A stretch of 6,727 nucleotides of DNA from an uncultured Micrococcales bacterium (GCA_937952095.1 CALFYG010000317.1:1-6727); one strand, 5' to 3'. Counted from the first letter of the stretch, positions 1 through 6,727 are shown. Notes: generated by a model not told the origin, from the letters alone. Numbers and translations are program-made.

Positions 1-419
1 AAGCTGATCCAGTTGCGCTGCCCGAACACCGATACGCCGATCCCGGGCACGAACACCAGAAACAGGCCGATGAACGCCGCACCGAGCAGGAAGGGCGCAC
101 TTCGGCGGATGGCGGGGATCGATGCCCGCGATATCAGGACCATCGCCGTCAGGCCCACACCGGCGAACATGAGTTGCTTCTGTGTGACGGTCAGGCCGAC
201 GTCGGCCCCCGCGGCGTAGGTGACGACGTTGCTCGCCGAGAACACCATCACGATCCCGAGCACGAGCAGGAGCATCGTGGTGCTCAGCAGCAGCGCGTAG
301 TTGGCCAGTGGGTGGTTCCACCACCTGCGCAGCGTCTCACCGCCCGGGATCAGGTGCCATGCACCGCTCTGCCCGGCCGACACCCGCGGCGGGGCGGAAG
401 TGCGGTTGGTGCTCGACAT
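1..419 (-). CDS. ftsW: FtsW septal lipid II polymerase (SEDS glycosyltransferase), 5' part
   Basis: The first 139 codons of a SEDS-family integral membrane protein, cut by the left edge. My translation opens MSSTNRTSAPP, then a roughly 38-residue hydrophilic, probably cytoplasmic N-terminus, longer than in many bacteria but common in actinobacteria. Three hydrophobic segments follow at about 41-62, 82-98 and 108-125. The first contains LGIVMVFSAS (54-63), close to the typical FtsW/RodA VMVYSAS. The visible part stops after GQRNWIS (133-139), matching the conserved G-x-R-x-W-I of the family. Position after murD and in the same operon as ftsI points to FtsW rather than RodA. FtsW polymerises lipid II glycan strands at the division site with FtsI. 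The ATG at 419 shares one base with the murD stop (TGATG) and sits four bases after GGAGG. The catalytic aspartate region lies outside the window. Confidence 0.94.
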   Translation of the reverse strand, partial: MSSTNRTSAPPRVSAGQSGAWHLIPGGETLRRWWNHPLANYALLLSTTMLLLVLGIVMVFSASNVVTYAAGADVGLTVTQKQLMFAGVGLTAMVLISRASIPAIRRSAPFLLGAAFIGLFLVFVPGIGVSVFGQRNWIS

Positions 420-1843
420 CAGGCCTCCAGGTCCGCCACCGCTGCAGCGAAAGCCCGCCCCCGCGCGGCGTAGTCGGTGAACATGTCCCACGACGCACAC
501 CCGGGGGCCAGCAGAACAGTGTCGCCGGGCTGGGCCAGCGCTGCCGCGCGGTTCACCACTTCGTGCATTGCACCAGTCTCCGTGTCGCTCACCTCTTCCA
601 CCGGAACATCCGGCGCGTGTCGCCGCAGGGCCTCCAGGATGACGCCGCGATCCGCGCCCAACAGGACCACAGCACGCAGACGGCCGGCGTGTCGTTCGAC
701 GAGATCGTCGAACGTCTGTCCCTTCGCCAGGCCGCCGGCGATCCACACCACGGGGTCGTAGGCACGCAACGACATGTCGGCAGCGTGTGTGTTGGTGGCC
801 TTGGAGTCGTCGATGTAGAGCACATCGGCCACCGTGCCCACCTCGGCGATCCGGTGACCGGCAGGCTCGAACCCGCGCAGGCCGTCGCGGACGTGACGGG
901 GATCGATGCCGTACGAACGGGCCAGGGCCGCGGCGGCCAGGGCATTGGCCACCTGATGGGGCACCGGCGGCCGGACATCGGCCAGAGTCGCCAGTTCCAG
1001 CGCATGTGTCTCTCGCTCGTCGAGGAAGGCGCGATCGGCCAGGATCTCGTCCACCAGACCCACCTCCGACCGACCCGGGACACCAAGGGTGAAACCGATC
1101 GCTCGGCACCCTTCGACCACCTCGGCCTGCTCGACCATGCGGATCGTCTCGGGGTCCTGGGAGTTGTAGACGCACGCCACCTGGGTGCGCTCGTAGACCC
1201 GGGCCTTGGCATCGCGATAGGCGTCGAAGGAGCCGAAGAAATCGACGTGGTCCTCGGCGAGGTTCAAGCACGCCGCTGAGAAGGGCGACACCGTGTGGAC
1301 GAAGGGCAGCTGCGGCGCGCCGACTTCGACGGCAAGGACGTCGAAGGGCTCAGGATCCATCACCGCAGACACCAGGCTGACACCGATGTTGCCGACCGCA
1401 TCGGTGCGCAGCCCAGCCGCACGGAACATCGAAGCCAGCATCAAGGTCGTGGTGGTCTTGCCGTTGGTGCCTGTCACGAACAGCCAGGGGGCCCCGTGCG
1501 GGTCCCGGATGCGCCATGCGAGTTCGAGTTCCCCCCACACGGGCATTCCCGCTGCCAGCGCCGCCTGGATCACCGAGGCACTCGGAGGCAGCCCTGGCGA
1601 CACCACGAGCAGATCAGCGTCCGGCAGCGCCCCGTTCTCCCCCAGCCGGACGGTGGCGCCGAGCACTTCGAGGATCTGTGCCTTGTTGACCTGCTGCGGG
1701 CCGTTGTTGTCATCGATGACGATGACGTCGGCCTCGCGCTGCAGAAGCGCATCAGCACACGCGAACCCGGCGATCCCGAGGCCGGCCACCACCACGCGCA
1801 GGCCACGCCACGACTGCTGCCCGGGCTGCGGCAACGCGGTCAC
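419..1843 (-). CDS. murD: UDP-N-acetylmuramoyl-L-alanine:D-glutamate ligase MurD
   Basis: Cytoplasmic ATP-dependent ligase adding D-glutamate to UDP-MurNAc-L-Ala, the step before MurE. With the GTG at 1843 it has 474 residues. Seen in order: a Rossmann-like start VVVAGLGIAG (17-26); VSPGLPP (81-87); P-loop VTGTNGKTT (123-131, Lys129); EVGAPQL (173-179), where most MurD proteins have ELSSFQL; AEDHVDFFGS (196-205); Lys213 in YRDAKARVYE, the carbamylated-lysine position; GHRIAEV (329-335); DDSKATNTHAA (345-355); IAGGLAKG; and LLAPGCASWDMF (444-455), also slightly off the usual PACAS. I chose GTG 1843 because it forms a GTGA overlap with the mraY stop, like the ATGA junctions upstream. A GTG at 1855 gives four more residues and a 16-base overlap but has no visible ribosome binding site; GAG lies 11 bases before 1843, also weak. 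Function is secure from the remaining motifs and position. Confidence 0.95.
   Translation of the reverse strand: MTALPQPGQQSWRGLRVVVAGLGIAGFACADALLQREADVIVIDDNNGPQQVNKAQILEVLGATVRLGENGALPDADLLVVSPGLPPSASVIQAALAAGMPVWGELELAWRIRDPHGAPWLFVTGTNGKTTTTLMLASMFRAAGLRTDAVGNIGVSLVSAVMDPEPFDVLAVEVGAPQLPFVHTVSPFSAACLNLAEDHVDFFGSFDAYRDAKARVYERTQVACVYNSQDPETIRMVEQAEVVEGCRAIGFTLGVPGRSEVGLVDEILADRAFLDERETHALELATLADVRPPVPHQVANALAAAALARSYGIDPRHVRDGLRGFEPAGHRIAEVGTVADVLYIDDSKATNTHAADMSLRAYDPVVWIAGGLAKGQTFDDLVERHAGRLRAVVLLGADRGVILEALRRHAPDVPVEEVSDTETGAMHEVVNRAAALAQPGDTVLLAPGCASWDMFTDYAARGRAFAAAVADLEA
424..428 (-). promoter_or_regulatory. Ribosome binding site for ftsW, inside the murD 3' end
   Basis: The minus strand reads GGAGG with four bases before the ATG at 419. 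It is formed by the murD codons CTG GAG GCC just before the TGA stop. It supports this ATG as the ftsW start and suggests reinitiation by ribosomes finishing murD. Confidence 0.75.
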
Positions 1844-2907
1844 AGCCGCACCCACTCGGCGTAGAACAACGACAGCGCCGCGGCCACGAACAGCGCCTGT
1901 ACGATCCAGAACCGGACGACGATGGTCACCTCACCCCAGCCCTTCATCTCGAAATGATGGTGCAGTGGCGCCATGCGGAACATCCGTTTGCCGGTGAGCT
2001 TGAAACTGCCGACCTGGCCGATCACCGACAGTGTGATGATCAGGAAGAGACCGCCCATCAGAGGCAGCAGCAGCTCGGTGCGGCTCAGGATGGCCAGCGC
2101 AGCGATCCCACCGCCGAGACCCAGCGACCCGGTGTCACCCATGAAGATCTGTGCCGGGGAGGCGTTCCACCACAGGAATCCCACACACGCACCGGCCATC
2201 GCTGCCGCGACCACCGCCAGATCCAATGGATCCCGCACGTCGTAGCACCGCACGAAGCGGCCGAACGCACAGTTCTGCCCGTACTGCCAGACCCCCAGCA
2301 GCGTGTACGCCATGAAGGTGATGGCACTGGCCCCCGCCGCCAGACCATCGAGTCCGTCGGTGAGGTTGACCGCGTTGGTGGAGGCGGTGATGAGCAGCCA
2401 GATCCACAACAACAACAACGCGGTGGGCAGAACGATCGGGGTGTCGCGGACAAGGCTCACCGCGTTGGACGCAGGCGTGCGGCCGTATTCGTCGGGCCAC
2501 AGCGTCGTGCCGTACGCGAACGTCAGCGCCACAAAGGCCTGCCCGATGAGTTTGGTCCTCGCACGGATGCCGGTCGACCGCTGCTTGAAGATCTTCAGGT
2601 AGTCGTCCGCGGCCCCCACCAGACCCAGCCCGACGATCAAGTAGATGGCGAGCAGGCCGGACGCGGACGGCACCTGCCACGCATACAGGTGCGACACCGT
2701 GTAGCCGACAACCAGTGCGATGAGGATCGCGAGGCCACCCATCGACGGGGTGCCGCGCTTGCCCTCGTGCTCGGGATAGGGCACACCCTCGGTCGACACC
2801 CGGATGGCCTGCGAGTACCCGTGACGCTGCAGGAACCGGATGAGCAGGGGGGTTCCCAGCAGTGTGATGAGCAGGGCGACCAACCCCGCGATCACAACCA
2901 GTTTCAT
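1840..2907 (-). CDS. mraY: Phospho-N-acetylmuramoyl-pentapeptide transferase MraY
   Basis: Integral membrane enzyme that transfers phospho-MurNAc-pentapeptide from UDP to undecaprenyl phosphate, giving lipid I. Its 355 residues can be read as about ten hydrophobic segments, the usual topology. Diagnostic motifs are all intact: GKRGTPSMGG (49-58); the metal-binding Asp pair in GAADDYLK (Asp101 and Asp102); NAVNLTDGLDGLA (178-190); FMGDTGSLGLGG (255-266, Asp258); and the histidine motif PLHHHFE (314-320). A loop between hydrophobic segments 6 and 7, placed outside the cell by alignment to the known topology, holds Cys212 and Cys221 followed by YDVRDPLDL. The ATG at 2907 overlaps the murF stop (ATGA) and follows GGAGG. 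Residues 164-167 are four identical TTG leucine codons, unusual in a GC-rich gene but in frame. The 3' end overlaps the start of murD. Confidence 0.97.
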   Translation of the reverse strand: MKLVVIAGLVALLITLLGTPLLIRFLQRHGYSQAIRVSTEGVPYPEHEGKRGTPSMGGLAILIALVVGYTVSHLYAWQVPSASGLLAIYLIVGLGLVGAADDYLKIFKQRSTGIRARTKLIGQAFVALTFAYGTTLWPDEYGRTPASNAVSLVRDTPIVLPTALLLLWIWLLITASTNAVNLTDGLDGLAAGASAITFMAYTLLGVWQYGQNCAFGRFVRCYDVRDPLDLAVVAAAMAGACVGFLWWNASPAQIFMGDTGSLGLGGGIAALAILSRTELLLPLMGGLFLIITLSVIGQVGSFKLTGKRMFRMAPLHHHFEMKGWGEVTIVVRFWIVQALFVAAALSLFYAEWVRL

Positions 2908-4280
2908 GAGGCCTCCCCCAGCAGTGCCTGTGCCACGCGTTCCAGGCCGACCGCCCGGGAGGCCTTCACGAGGATCACATCACCGGGAGCGACCTCCCGG
3001 CGCAGCAGGTCGATCGCATCGTCGACGGTGGGTACTGCGATCGATTCGTCACCCCAGGAACCCTCGTGGGCGGCCCCCATGTGGATGGGCTTGGCACCAG
3101 GGCCCACGGCGATCAGTCGCGAGATGTTCAGGCGCACACACAGCCGCCCGATCGCGTCGTGCTCCGCGGCGGACGTGGGCCCGAGTTCACGCATCTCACC
3201 GAGCACCGCCCACGTGCGCCGGCCGCGACCCATTGCCGCCAAGGAGCGAAGCCCAGCGGTCATCGACTCCGGATTGGCGTTGTAGGCGTCGTTGATCACC
3301 GTCACACCGTCGGGTGTCTCATCGACCTCCATGCGCCAGCGACTGTCCAGCCGGACCCCCTCGAGGCTGCGGGCTGCCTGCCCGAAGTCGAGGTCGAGGG
3401 CCACGGCGGCGGCCACCGCGGCGGCGATGTTGAACCCCTGGTGCTCCCCGTAGACCAGCGGCCGGACCTGCACGGATTCACCGTCATGGGTGAGGGTGAC
3501 GACCGGATGTCCATCCTCGAGATCGAGGGCGCTGATCCGCACGGTCGCCGACGGGGACTGGCCGAAGGAGACCACCCTGCCGGGCGCCACATGTGCTGTG
3601 GCCATCACACGGGCGTCGTCGGCGTTGACCACTGCGACGCCGTCTGCAGGCAGGGCCGCCAGGATCTCGGACTTGGCCGTGGCCACCCCCTCCTGGGAAC
3701 CGAATTCCGAGAGGTGCGCATGCCCCACGTTGAGGAACAGCGACACATCCGGCGGCGCGATGCCGCACAGGTAGCTGATGTGACCGATGCCGCGGGCGCC
3801 CATCTCTGCCACCAGATACCGCGTCTGTTCGGTCACCTCGAAGACGGTCCTCGGGAGTCCGAGTTCATTGTTGAACGATCCCTGGGGGGCGATCGTCGGA
3901 CCGAATGTGGACAGCACCACCCGCAGCAGATCCTTGGTACTCGTCTTGCCGGATGAGCCCGTGAGGGCGACGACCTGCAACACATCGCTGGCGCCGATGA
4001 CCGCACGGGCGAGCCGGCCGGCGGCCACGACGGTGTCCTCCACGAGGATGTGCGGCCCGGCGACCGCCCGGGAGACCAACGCAGCGACCCCACCGGAGGC
4101 GAGCGCACCGGCGACATGGTCGTGACCGTCGTGCGTCTCCCCCACGACAGCGATGAACAGCGCACCCGGGCCCACCTCCCGGGAGTCGGTGACCACGGTC
4201 TGCACCACACGGTCCGGATCGCAGTCCTGCAGGGACCCGCCGACGGCGGTGGCCACCTGCTGCAGAGTCATCGGGATCAT
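2904..4280 (-). CDS. murF: UDP-MurNAc-tripeptide:D-alanyl-D-alanine ligase MurF
   Basis: Cytoplasmic ATP-dependent ligase that adds the D-Ala-D-Ala dipeptide, completing UDP-MurNAc-pentapeptide, the substrate of the adjacent mraY product. At 458 residues it is of normal length. Motifs seen: TDSREVGPGALF (31-42) in the UDP-binding domain; P-loop GSSGKTST (108-115, Lys112), whose GSSGKT form separates MurF from MurD and MurE (GTNGKT); FNNELGLP (136-143); AHLSEFGS (188-195); Lys203 in TAKSEI, the likely carbamylated lysine; GEHQGFN (278-284); NDAYNANPESM (330-340); GEMRELG (361-367); and a C-terminal KASRAVGLE (439-447). The ATG at 4280 overlaps the murE stop as ATGA and has GGGAG seven bases upstream. 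A second in-frame ATG three codons later is possible but lacks the coupling geometry. The last codons also form the ribosome binding site of mraY. Confidence 0.97.
   Translation of the reverse strand: MIPMTLQQVATAVGGSLQDCDPDRVVQTVVTDSREVGPGALFIAVVGETHDGHDHVAGALASGGVAALVSRAVAGPHILVEDTVVAAGRLARAVIGASDVLQVVALTGSSGKTSTKDLLRVVLSTFGPTIAPQGSFNNELGLPRTVFEVTEQTRYLVAEMGARGIGHISYLCGIAPPDVSLFLNVGHAHLSEFGSQEGVATAKSEILAALPADGVAVVNADDARVMATAHVAPGRVVSFGQSPSATVRISALDLEDGHPVVTLTHDGESVQVRPLVYGEHQGFNIAAAVAAAVALDLDFGQAARSLEGVRLDSRWRMEVDETPDGVTVINDAYNANPESMTAGLRSLAAMGRGRRTWAVLGEMRELGPTSAAEHDAIGRLCVRLNISRLIAVGPGAKPIHMGAAHEGSWGDESIAVPTVDDAIDLLRREVAPGDVILVKASRAVGLERVAQALLGEAS
2912..2916 (-). promoter_or_regulatory. 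Ribosome binding site for mraY, inside the murF 3' end
   Basis: The minus strand reads GGAGG, within a G-rich run GGGGGAGG, four bases before the ATG at 2907. It is formed by the murF codons GGG GAG GCC before TCA TGA. Together with the ATGA overlap it fixes the mraY start. Confidence 0.78.
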
Positions 4281-5770
4281 GACTGCACTCCCAACACCTG
4301 CCGAGCGATCTGACGGTCGTCGAACGGGTGCACGATTCCTGCCACCTCTTGGCCCGTCTCGTGACCCTTCCCGAGGATCACGACGCAGTCCTGCGTCGAG
4401 GCCCCCAGGATGGCCGTCTCGATCGCAACGGCCCGGTCACCGATCTCATCGACCTCGGCACCTGCGGCCTCGCGGGCGCCGGCAAGCACGGCCGCGCGGA
4501 TCGCCGCTGGATCCTCGGAGCGCGGGTTGTCATCCGTGACGATCACGTGCGCCGCCAGCTCAGCGGCGATCCTGCCCATCGCCGGGCGCTTCTGCGCATC
4601 GCGGTCACCACCACAGCCGATCACACACCAGATTTTGCCTGGTGTCAGCGGAGCGATGGCACGCAACGCCCTGTCAACGGCATCTGGGGTATGGGCATAA
4701 TCCACGATCACGGTGGGTCCGGGTCCTGGCACCACCTCCATACGGCCCGGAACACCCCGGAACGATCCGATCGCGGCGGCCACGGCATTGAGAGGGTGTC
4801 CAGCGGCGACCAGCATCGCGATCGCCGCCAATGCGTTGGCCACGTTGAACAGCCCCGGGGACCCGACGGTTGCTGTCACAACGTCGTCACCATGGAGCAC
4901 TTCGAAGGAGGACCCAGCGGCCTCGGCACGCACGTCGCGTACCGTCCAATCCGCCTCGCCCGTGAGGGCATACGTCTCGTGGCCCACCGTCACCTGATCG
5001 CGCAGGCGCCTGCCCCATGCGTCGTCGACGTTGATCACCGCGCGCCTGGTGTGCTCGTCAGTGAACAGCCCGGCCTTGGCGGCGAAGTAATCGGCCATGT
5101 CCTTGTGGAAATCGAGGTGGTCGGGACTGAGGTTCGTGAACGCGGCCACATCGAACCTGATCGCATCCACCCGGCCCAATACGAGGGCATGGCTGGACAC
5201 TTCCATGGCCAGGGCGCGGGCGCCCTCCTCCCGCATCTGGTGCATGAGGGCCTGGACGTCCGGCGCCTCCGGCGTGGTCCGCTGTGTCGGCAGTCTCCTG
5301 CCGCCCACGTAGGTCCCCGTGGTCCCGATGAGACCGGTGGGTACCCCGAGTGCCTCCAGCGCAGCGGTGAGCATGTAGGTGACCGTGGTCTTCCCGTTCG
5401 TGCCGGTGACCCCGAAGGTCGTCAGCCCCGCCGCGGGATATCCGTACACCAGGGCGCTCACCGCGCCGAGCACCGTGCGCGGCGCCGAATGGATGAGAAC
5501 CGGTACCGATGCCTCCCCCAGGATCCGAGCACCCTCGGTGTCGGTCAGCACCGCTGCGGCACCGGCGGCGATCGCCTGGGTGGCGAATCGGGCGCCGTGC
5601 GTCTTGGCACCCGGGAGTGCGGCGTACAAGTCACCGGGCTGGACGGTGTTCGACGCCAGCGTCACGCCTGTGACGGATCCGGCGGCGCGGGGTAGTGACA
5701 ACAGATCACAGATCCGGCTCAGCAGGACCGGCGCCGTCGGCTGGCGCGGGAACGGCGCGGCCTCGGACAC
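4277..5770 (-). CDS. murE: UDP-MurNAc-L-Ala-D-Glu:meso-diaminopimelate ligase MurE
   Basis: Cytoplasmic ATP-dependent ligase that adds the third stem-peptide residue to UDP-MurNAc-L-Ala-D-Glu. The 497 residues match the usual family length. Visible in order: the N-terminal UDP-binding domain with PGDLYAALPG (45-54); P-loop TGTNGKTT (122-129, Lys127); TTP (165-167); EVSSHAL (190-196); SPDHLDFH (215-222); Lys232 in YFAAKAG, the position of the carbamylated lysine; GRME (342-345); VDYAHTPDA (356-364); GCGGDRDAQKRP (385-396); DNPRSEDP (414-421, at 4531-4508); and GKGHE (467-471). In this family DNPR marks meso-DAP specificity rather than lysine, so the wall is predicted to be of DAP type. The usual DSR near the N-terminus reads ASN (39-41); from memory, mycobacterial MurE also lacks DSR there. 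The start is a GTG 7 bases after the ftsI stop; the TGAG formed at that stop is only a weak ribosome binding site. The gene ends in a four-base ATGA overlap with murF. Confidence 0.97.
   Translation of the reverse strand: MSEAAPFPRQPTAPVLLSRICDLLSLPRAAGSVTGVTLASNTVQPGDLYAALPGAKTHGARFATQAIAAGAAAVLTDTEGARILGEASVPVLIHSAPRTVLGAVSALVYGYPAAGLTTFGVTGTNGKTTVTYMLTAALEALGVPTGLIGTTGTYVGGRRLPTQRTTPEAPDVQALMHQMREEGARALAMEVSSHALVLGRVDAIRFDVAAFTNLSPDHLDFHKDMADYFAAKAGLFTDEHTRRAVINVDDAWGRRLRDQVTVGHETYALTGEADWTVRDVRAEAAGSSFEVLHGDDVVTATVGSPGLFNVANALAAIAMLVAAGHPLNAVAAAIGSFRGVPGRMEVVPGPGPTVIVDYAHTPDAVDRALRAIAPLTPGKIWCVIGCGGDRDAQKRPAMGRIAAELAAHVIVTDDNPRSEDPAAIRAAVLAGAREAAGAEVDEIGDRAVAIETAILGASTQDCVVILGKGHETGQEVAGIVHPFDDRQIARQVLGVQS
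4288..4292 (-). promoter_or_regulatory. Ribosome binding site for murF, inside the murE 3' end
   Basis: The minus strand reads GGGAG seven bases before the ATG at 4280. This favours that ATG over the in-frame ATG at 4271 as the murF start. Confidence 0.65.
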
Positions 5771-5777
5771 GAACGGC

Positions 5778-6727
5778 TCACTGCCCCAGATCGCTGGAGT
5801 AGATCGGCATCTCGGGCGACTTCTTGCCCGACGGAGGCACGTTCATGGCCTGCAGACCGTGGACCATCACCTCGCGGAACACCGGACCGCCGGTCTGGCC
5901 TCCGTAGCGTGTGGCCTTCGGGTTCTGGACGATCACCCCGACGACCAGACGTGGGTCGTCCGCGGGGGCCACGCCGATGAAGGACGCCGTCACAGAGTTG
6001 TCGTAGCAACCGCACGCGTCATTGATGCGGTACGCGGTTCCGGTCTTACCCGCGACGCGGTAGCCAGGGATCGACGCCATCTGGGCGGTCCCTTCATCGC
6101 CCACGACCTGCTCCATCATGCGCATGGTCTGCTTCGCCGCCTGCTCGTCGACGACCCGGATCCCCTCCGGCCTCTCCGCGGCCTGTACCCGGCCGTCCGG
6201 ACTGATGTAGCCCTTGATCAATGTTGACGGCATGCGCACACCACCGTTGGCGATGGTGGCGAGCACCGACGTGGCCTGGATGGCGTTGACCGACAGACCC
6301 TGACCGAAGGCGATCGTCGGGAACGAGGTCGGTGACCACTCCGATGGCGGCGGCACATACCCGTCCGACTCACCGGGGAACTGCAACCCGGTCGGCTCGC
6401 CCACACCGAACTTCTTGATGTAGTCGTAGAGTTTCTCGCCACCGATCTTCTCGGCGGCCATGATCGTTCCCGTGTTCGCCGACTTCGCCAGGATTCCGGC
6501 CAGAGTCAGCTGGTACGTCGGGTGGGCATCGTGATTGCGGAACACCGACCCCCCACGGCTGAAGCTGTAGGGAACGGTGAAGACGGTGCGCGGAGTAGCA
6601 GCCCGCTCGTTGAGCACCGCGGCCATCGTCATCACCTTGCTCGTGGAACCGGGCTCGAACACCTCGGTCAACGCGCGGTTGTTGCGGTTGGCGTCGCTGG
6701 CCTGTCCGGGGAAGTTCGGGTTCATCG
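5778..6727 (-). CDS. ftsI: FtsI (PBP3-like) septal peptidoglycan transpeptidase, 3' part
   Basis: Class B penicillin-binding protein that cross-links peptidoglycan strands at the division septum, acting outside the membrane as partner of FtsW. The gene runs off the right edge. The first full codon (an ATG at 6725) is very unlikely to be the true start, because the transpeptidase domain is already under way there, and the N-terminal membrane anchor and dimerisation domain lie outside. About 315 residues are visible. All three penicillin-binding motifs are present: STSK (6647-6636, nucleophile serine and lysine) within EPGSTSK, SAN at visible residues 82-84, and KTGT at 227-230 (6047-6036). An ACGCY segment with two cysteines follows KTGT; from memory, mycobacterial PbpB has a similar ACRCY. 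The protein ends in YSSDLGQ without PASTA repeats. Its stop lies 7 bases before murE, so it is almost certainly cotranscribed. Lineage-specific naming (ftsI or pbpB) is the only real uncertainty. Confidence 0.96.
   Translation of the reverse strand, partial: MNPNFPGQASDANRNNRALTEVFEPGSTSKVMTMAAVLNERAATPRTVFTVPYSFSRGGSVFRNHDAHPTYQLTLAGILAKSANTGTIMAAEKIGGEKLYDYIKKFGVGEPTGLQFPGESDGYVPPPSEWSPTSFPTIAFGQGLSVNAIQATSVLATIANGGVRMPSTLIKGYISPDGRVQAAERPEGIRVVDEQAAKQTMRMMEQVVGDEGTAQMASIPGYRVAGKTGTAYRINDACGCYDNSVTASFIGVAPADDPRLVVGVIVQNPKATRYGGQTGGPVFREVMVHGLQAMNVPPSGKKSPEMPIYSSDLGQ

Noticed and set aside
308..1279. Plus-strand open frame of 323 codons opposite murD and ftsW
   Set aside because: It lies opposite well-supported genes, has low-complexity His/Gly/Arg/Ala-rich composition and no recognisable motif. 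Long antisense frames are expected when codon third positions are mostly G or C.
2407..2418. Four tandem TTG codons in mraY (a CAA triplet repeat on the plus strand)
   Set aside because: Too short to be a convincing phase-variation repeat, and gain or loss of a unit keeps the frame. It encodes leucines in a membrane segment, so it is probably chance.
1954..3285. Plus-strand open frame of 443 codons opposite mraY and murF
   Set aside because: It is antisense to two genes with complete family motifs. Its translation is rich in Gln, Arg, Asp, His and Pro, without domains or plausible hydrophobic core, as expected for a mirror of GC-biased coding DNA.
4328..5695. Plus-strand open frame of 455 codons opposite murE
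   Set aside because: It sits entirely within murE on the other strand, has no family signature, and is explained by the same codon bias.
5771..5777. Possible promoter or regulatory site between ftsI and murE
   Set aside because: The gap is only 7 bases and holds nothing but part of a weak ribosome binding site. I saw no convincing promoter boxes immediately upstream in the ftsI 3' end.
6723..6725. ATG at the right edge as the start of ftsI
   Set aside because: The reading frame is open to the window edge, and the nucleophile motif comes only 27 residues later. A real FtsI has a membrane anchor and a long N-terminal domain before it.

Overview
The window is a contiguous stretch of the division and cell wall (dcw) cluster of a high-GC Gram-positive bacterium (Actinomycetota). 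Every gene lies on the minus strand, so transcription runs from the right end to the left end. The order is ftsI (3' part only), murE, murF, mraY, murD, ftsW (5' part only). The lineage call rests on several signs. Third codon positions are strongly GC-rich. The gene order matches the one known from actinobacteria such as Mycobacterium. FtsI carries a Cys-x-Cys segment just after its KTGT motif. MurE has the DNPR motif of meso-diaminopimelate-adding enzymes. I cannot name a genus or family from the sequence alone.

Layout in transcription order: ftsI transpeptidase domain (6727-5778, truncated by the window edge), murE (5770-4277), murF (4280-2904), mraY (2907-1840), murD (1843-419, or from 1855 with the alternative start) and ftsW (419-1, truncated by the window edge). 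Only 7 bases, between ftsI and murE, are non-coding. The remaining junctions overlap: ATGA at murE/murF, ATGA at murF/mraY, GTGA (or a 16-base overlap) at mraY/murD, and TGATG at murD/ftsW. I see no room for an internal promoter or terminator in an intergenic gap, no RNA gene, no mobile element and no CRISPR array. The operon's promoter must lie to the right of the window, and murG, murC and ftsQ/ftsZ would be expected to the left.

Together the genes make and use lipid-linked peptidoglycan precursor. MurD, MurE and MurF add D-Glu, meso-DAP and D-Ala-D-Ala to UDP-MurNAc in the cytoplasm. MraY moves the finished phospho-MurNAc-pentapeptide onto undecaprenyl phosphate in the membrane. FtsW polymerises the resulting lipid II at the septum and FtsI cross-links the new strands.

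This is a conserved housekeeping region, and I found no evidence of a new system. The points worth a second look are modest: a divergent EVGAPQL segment in MurD where ELSSFQL is usual, cysteine pairs in the extracytoplasmic parts of FtsI and MraY, and two matching ribosome binding sites built from the last codons of murF and murD.
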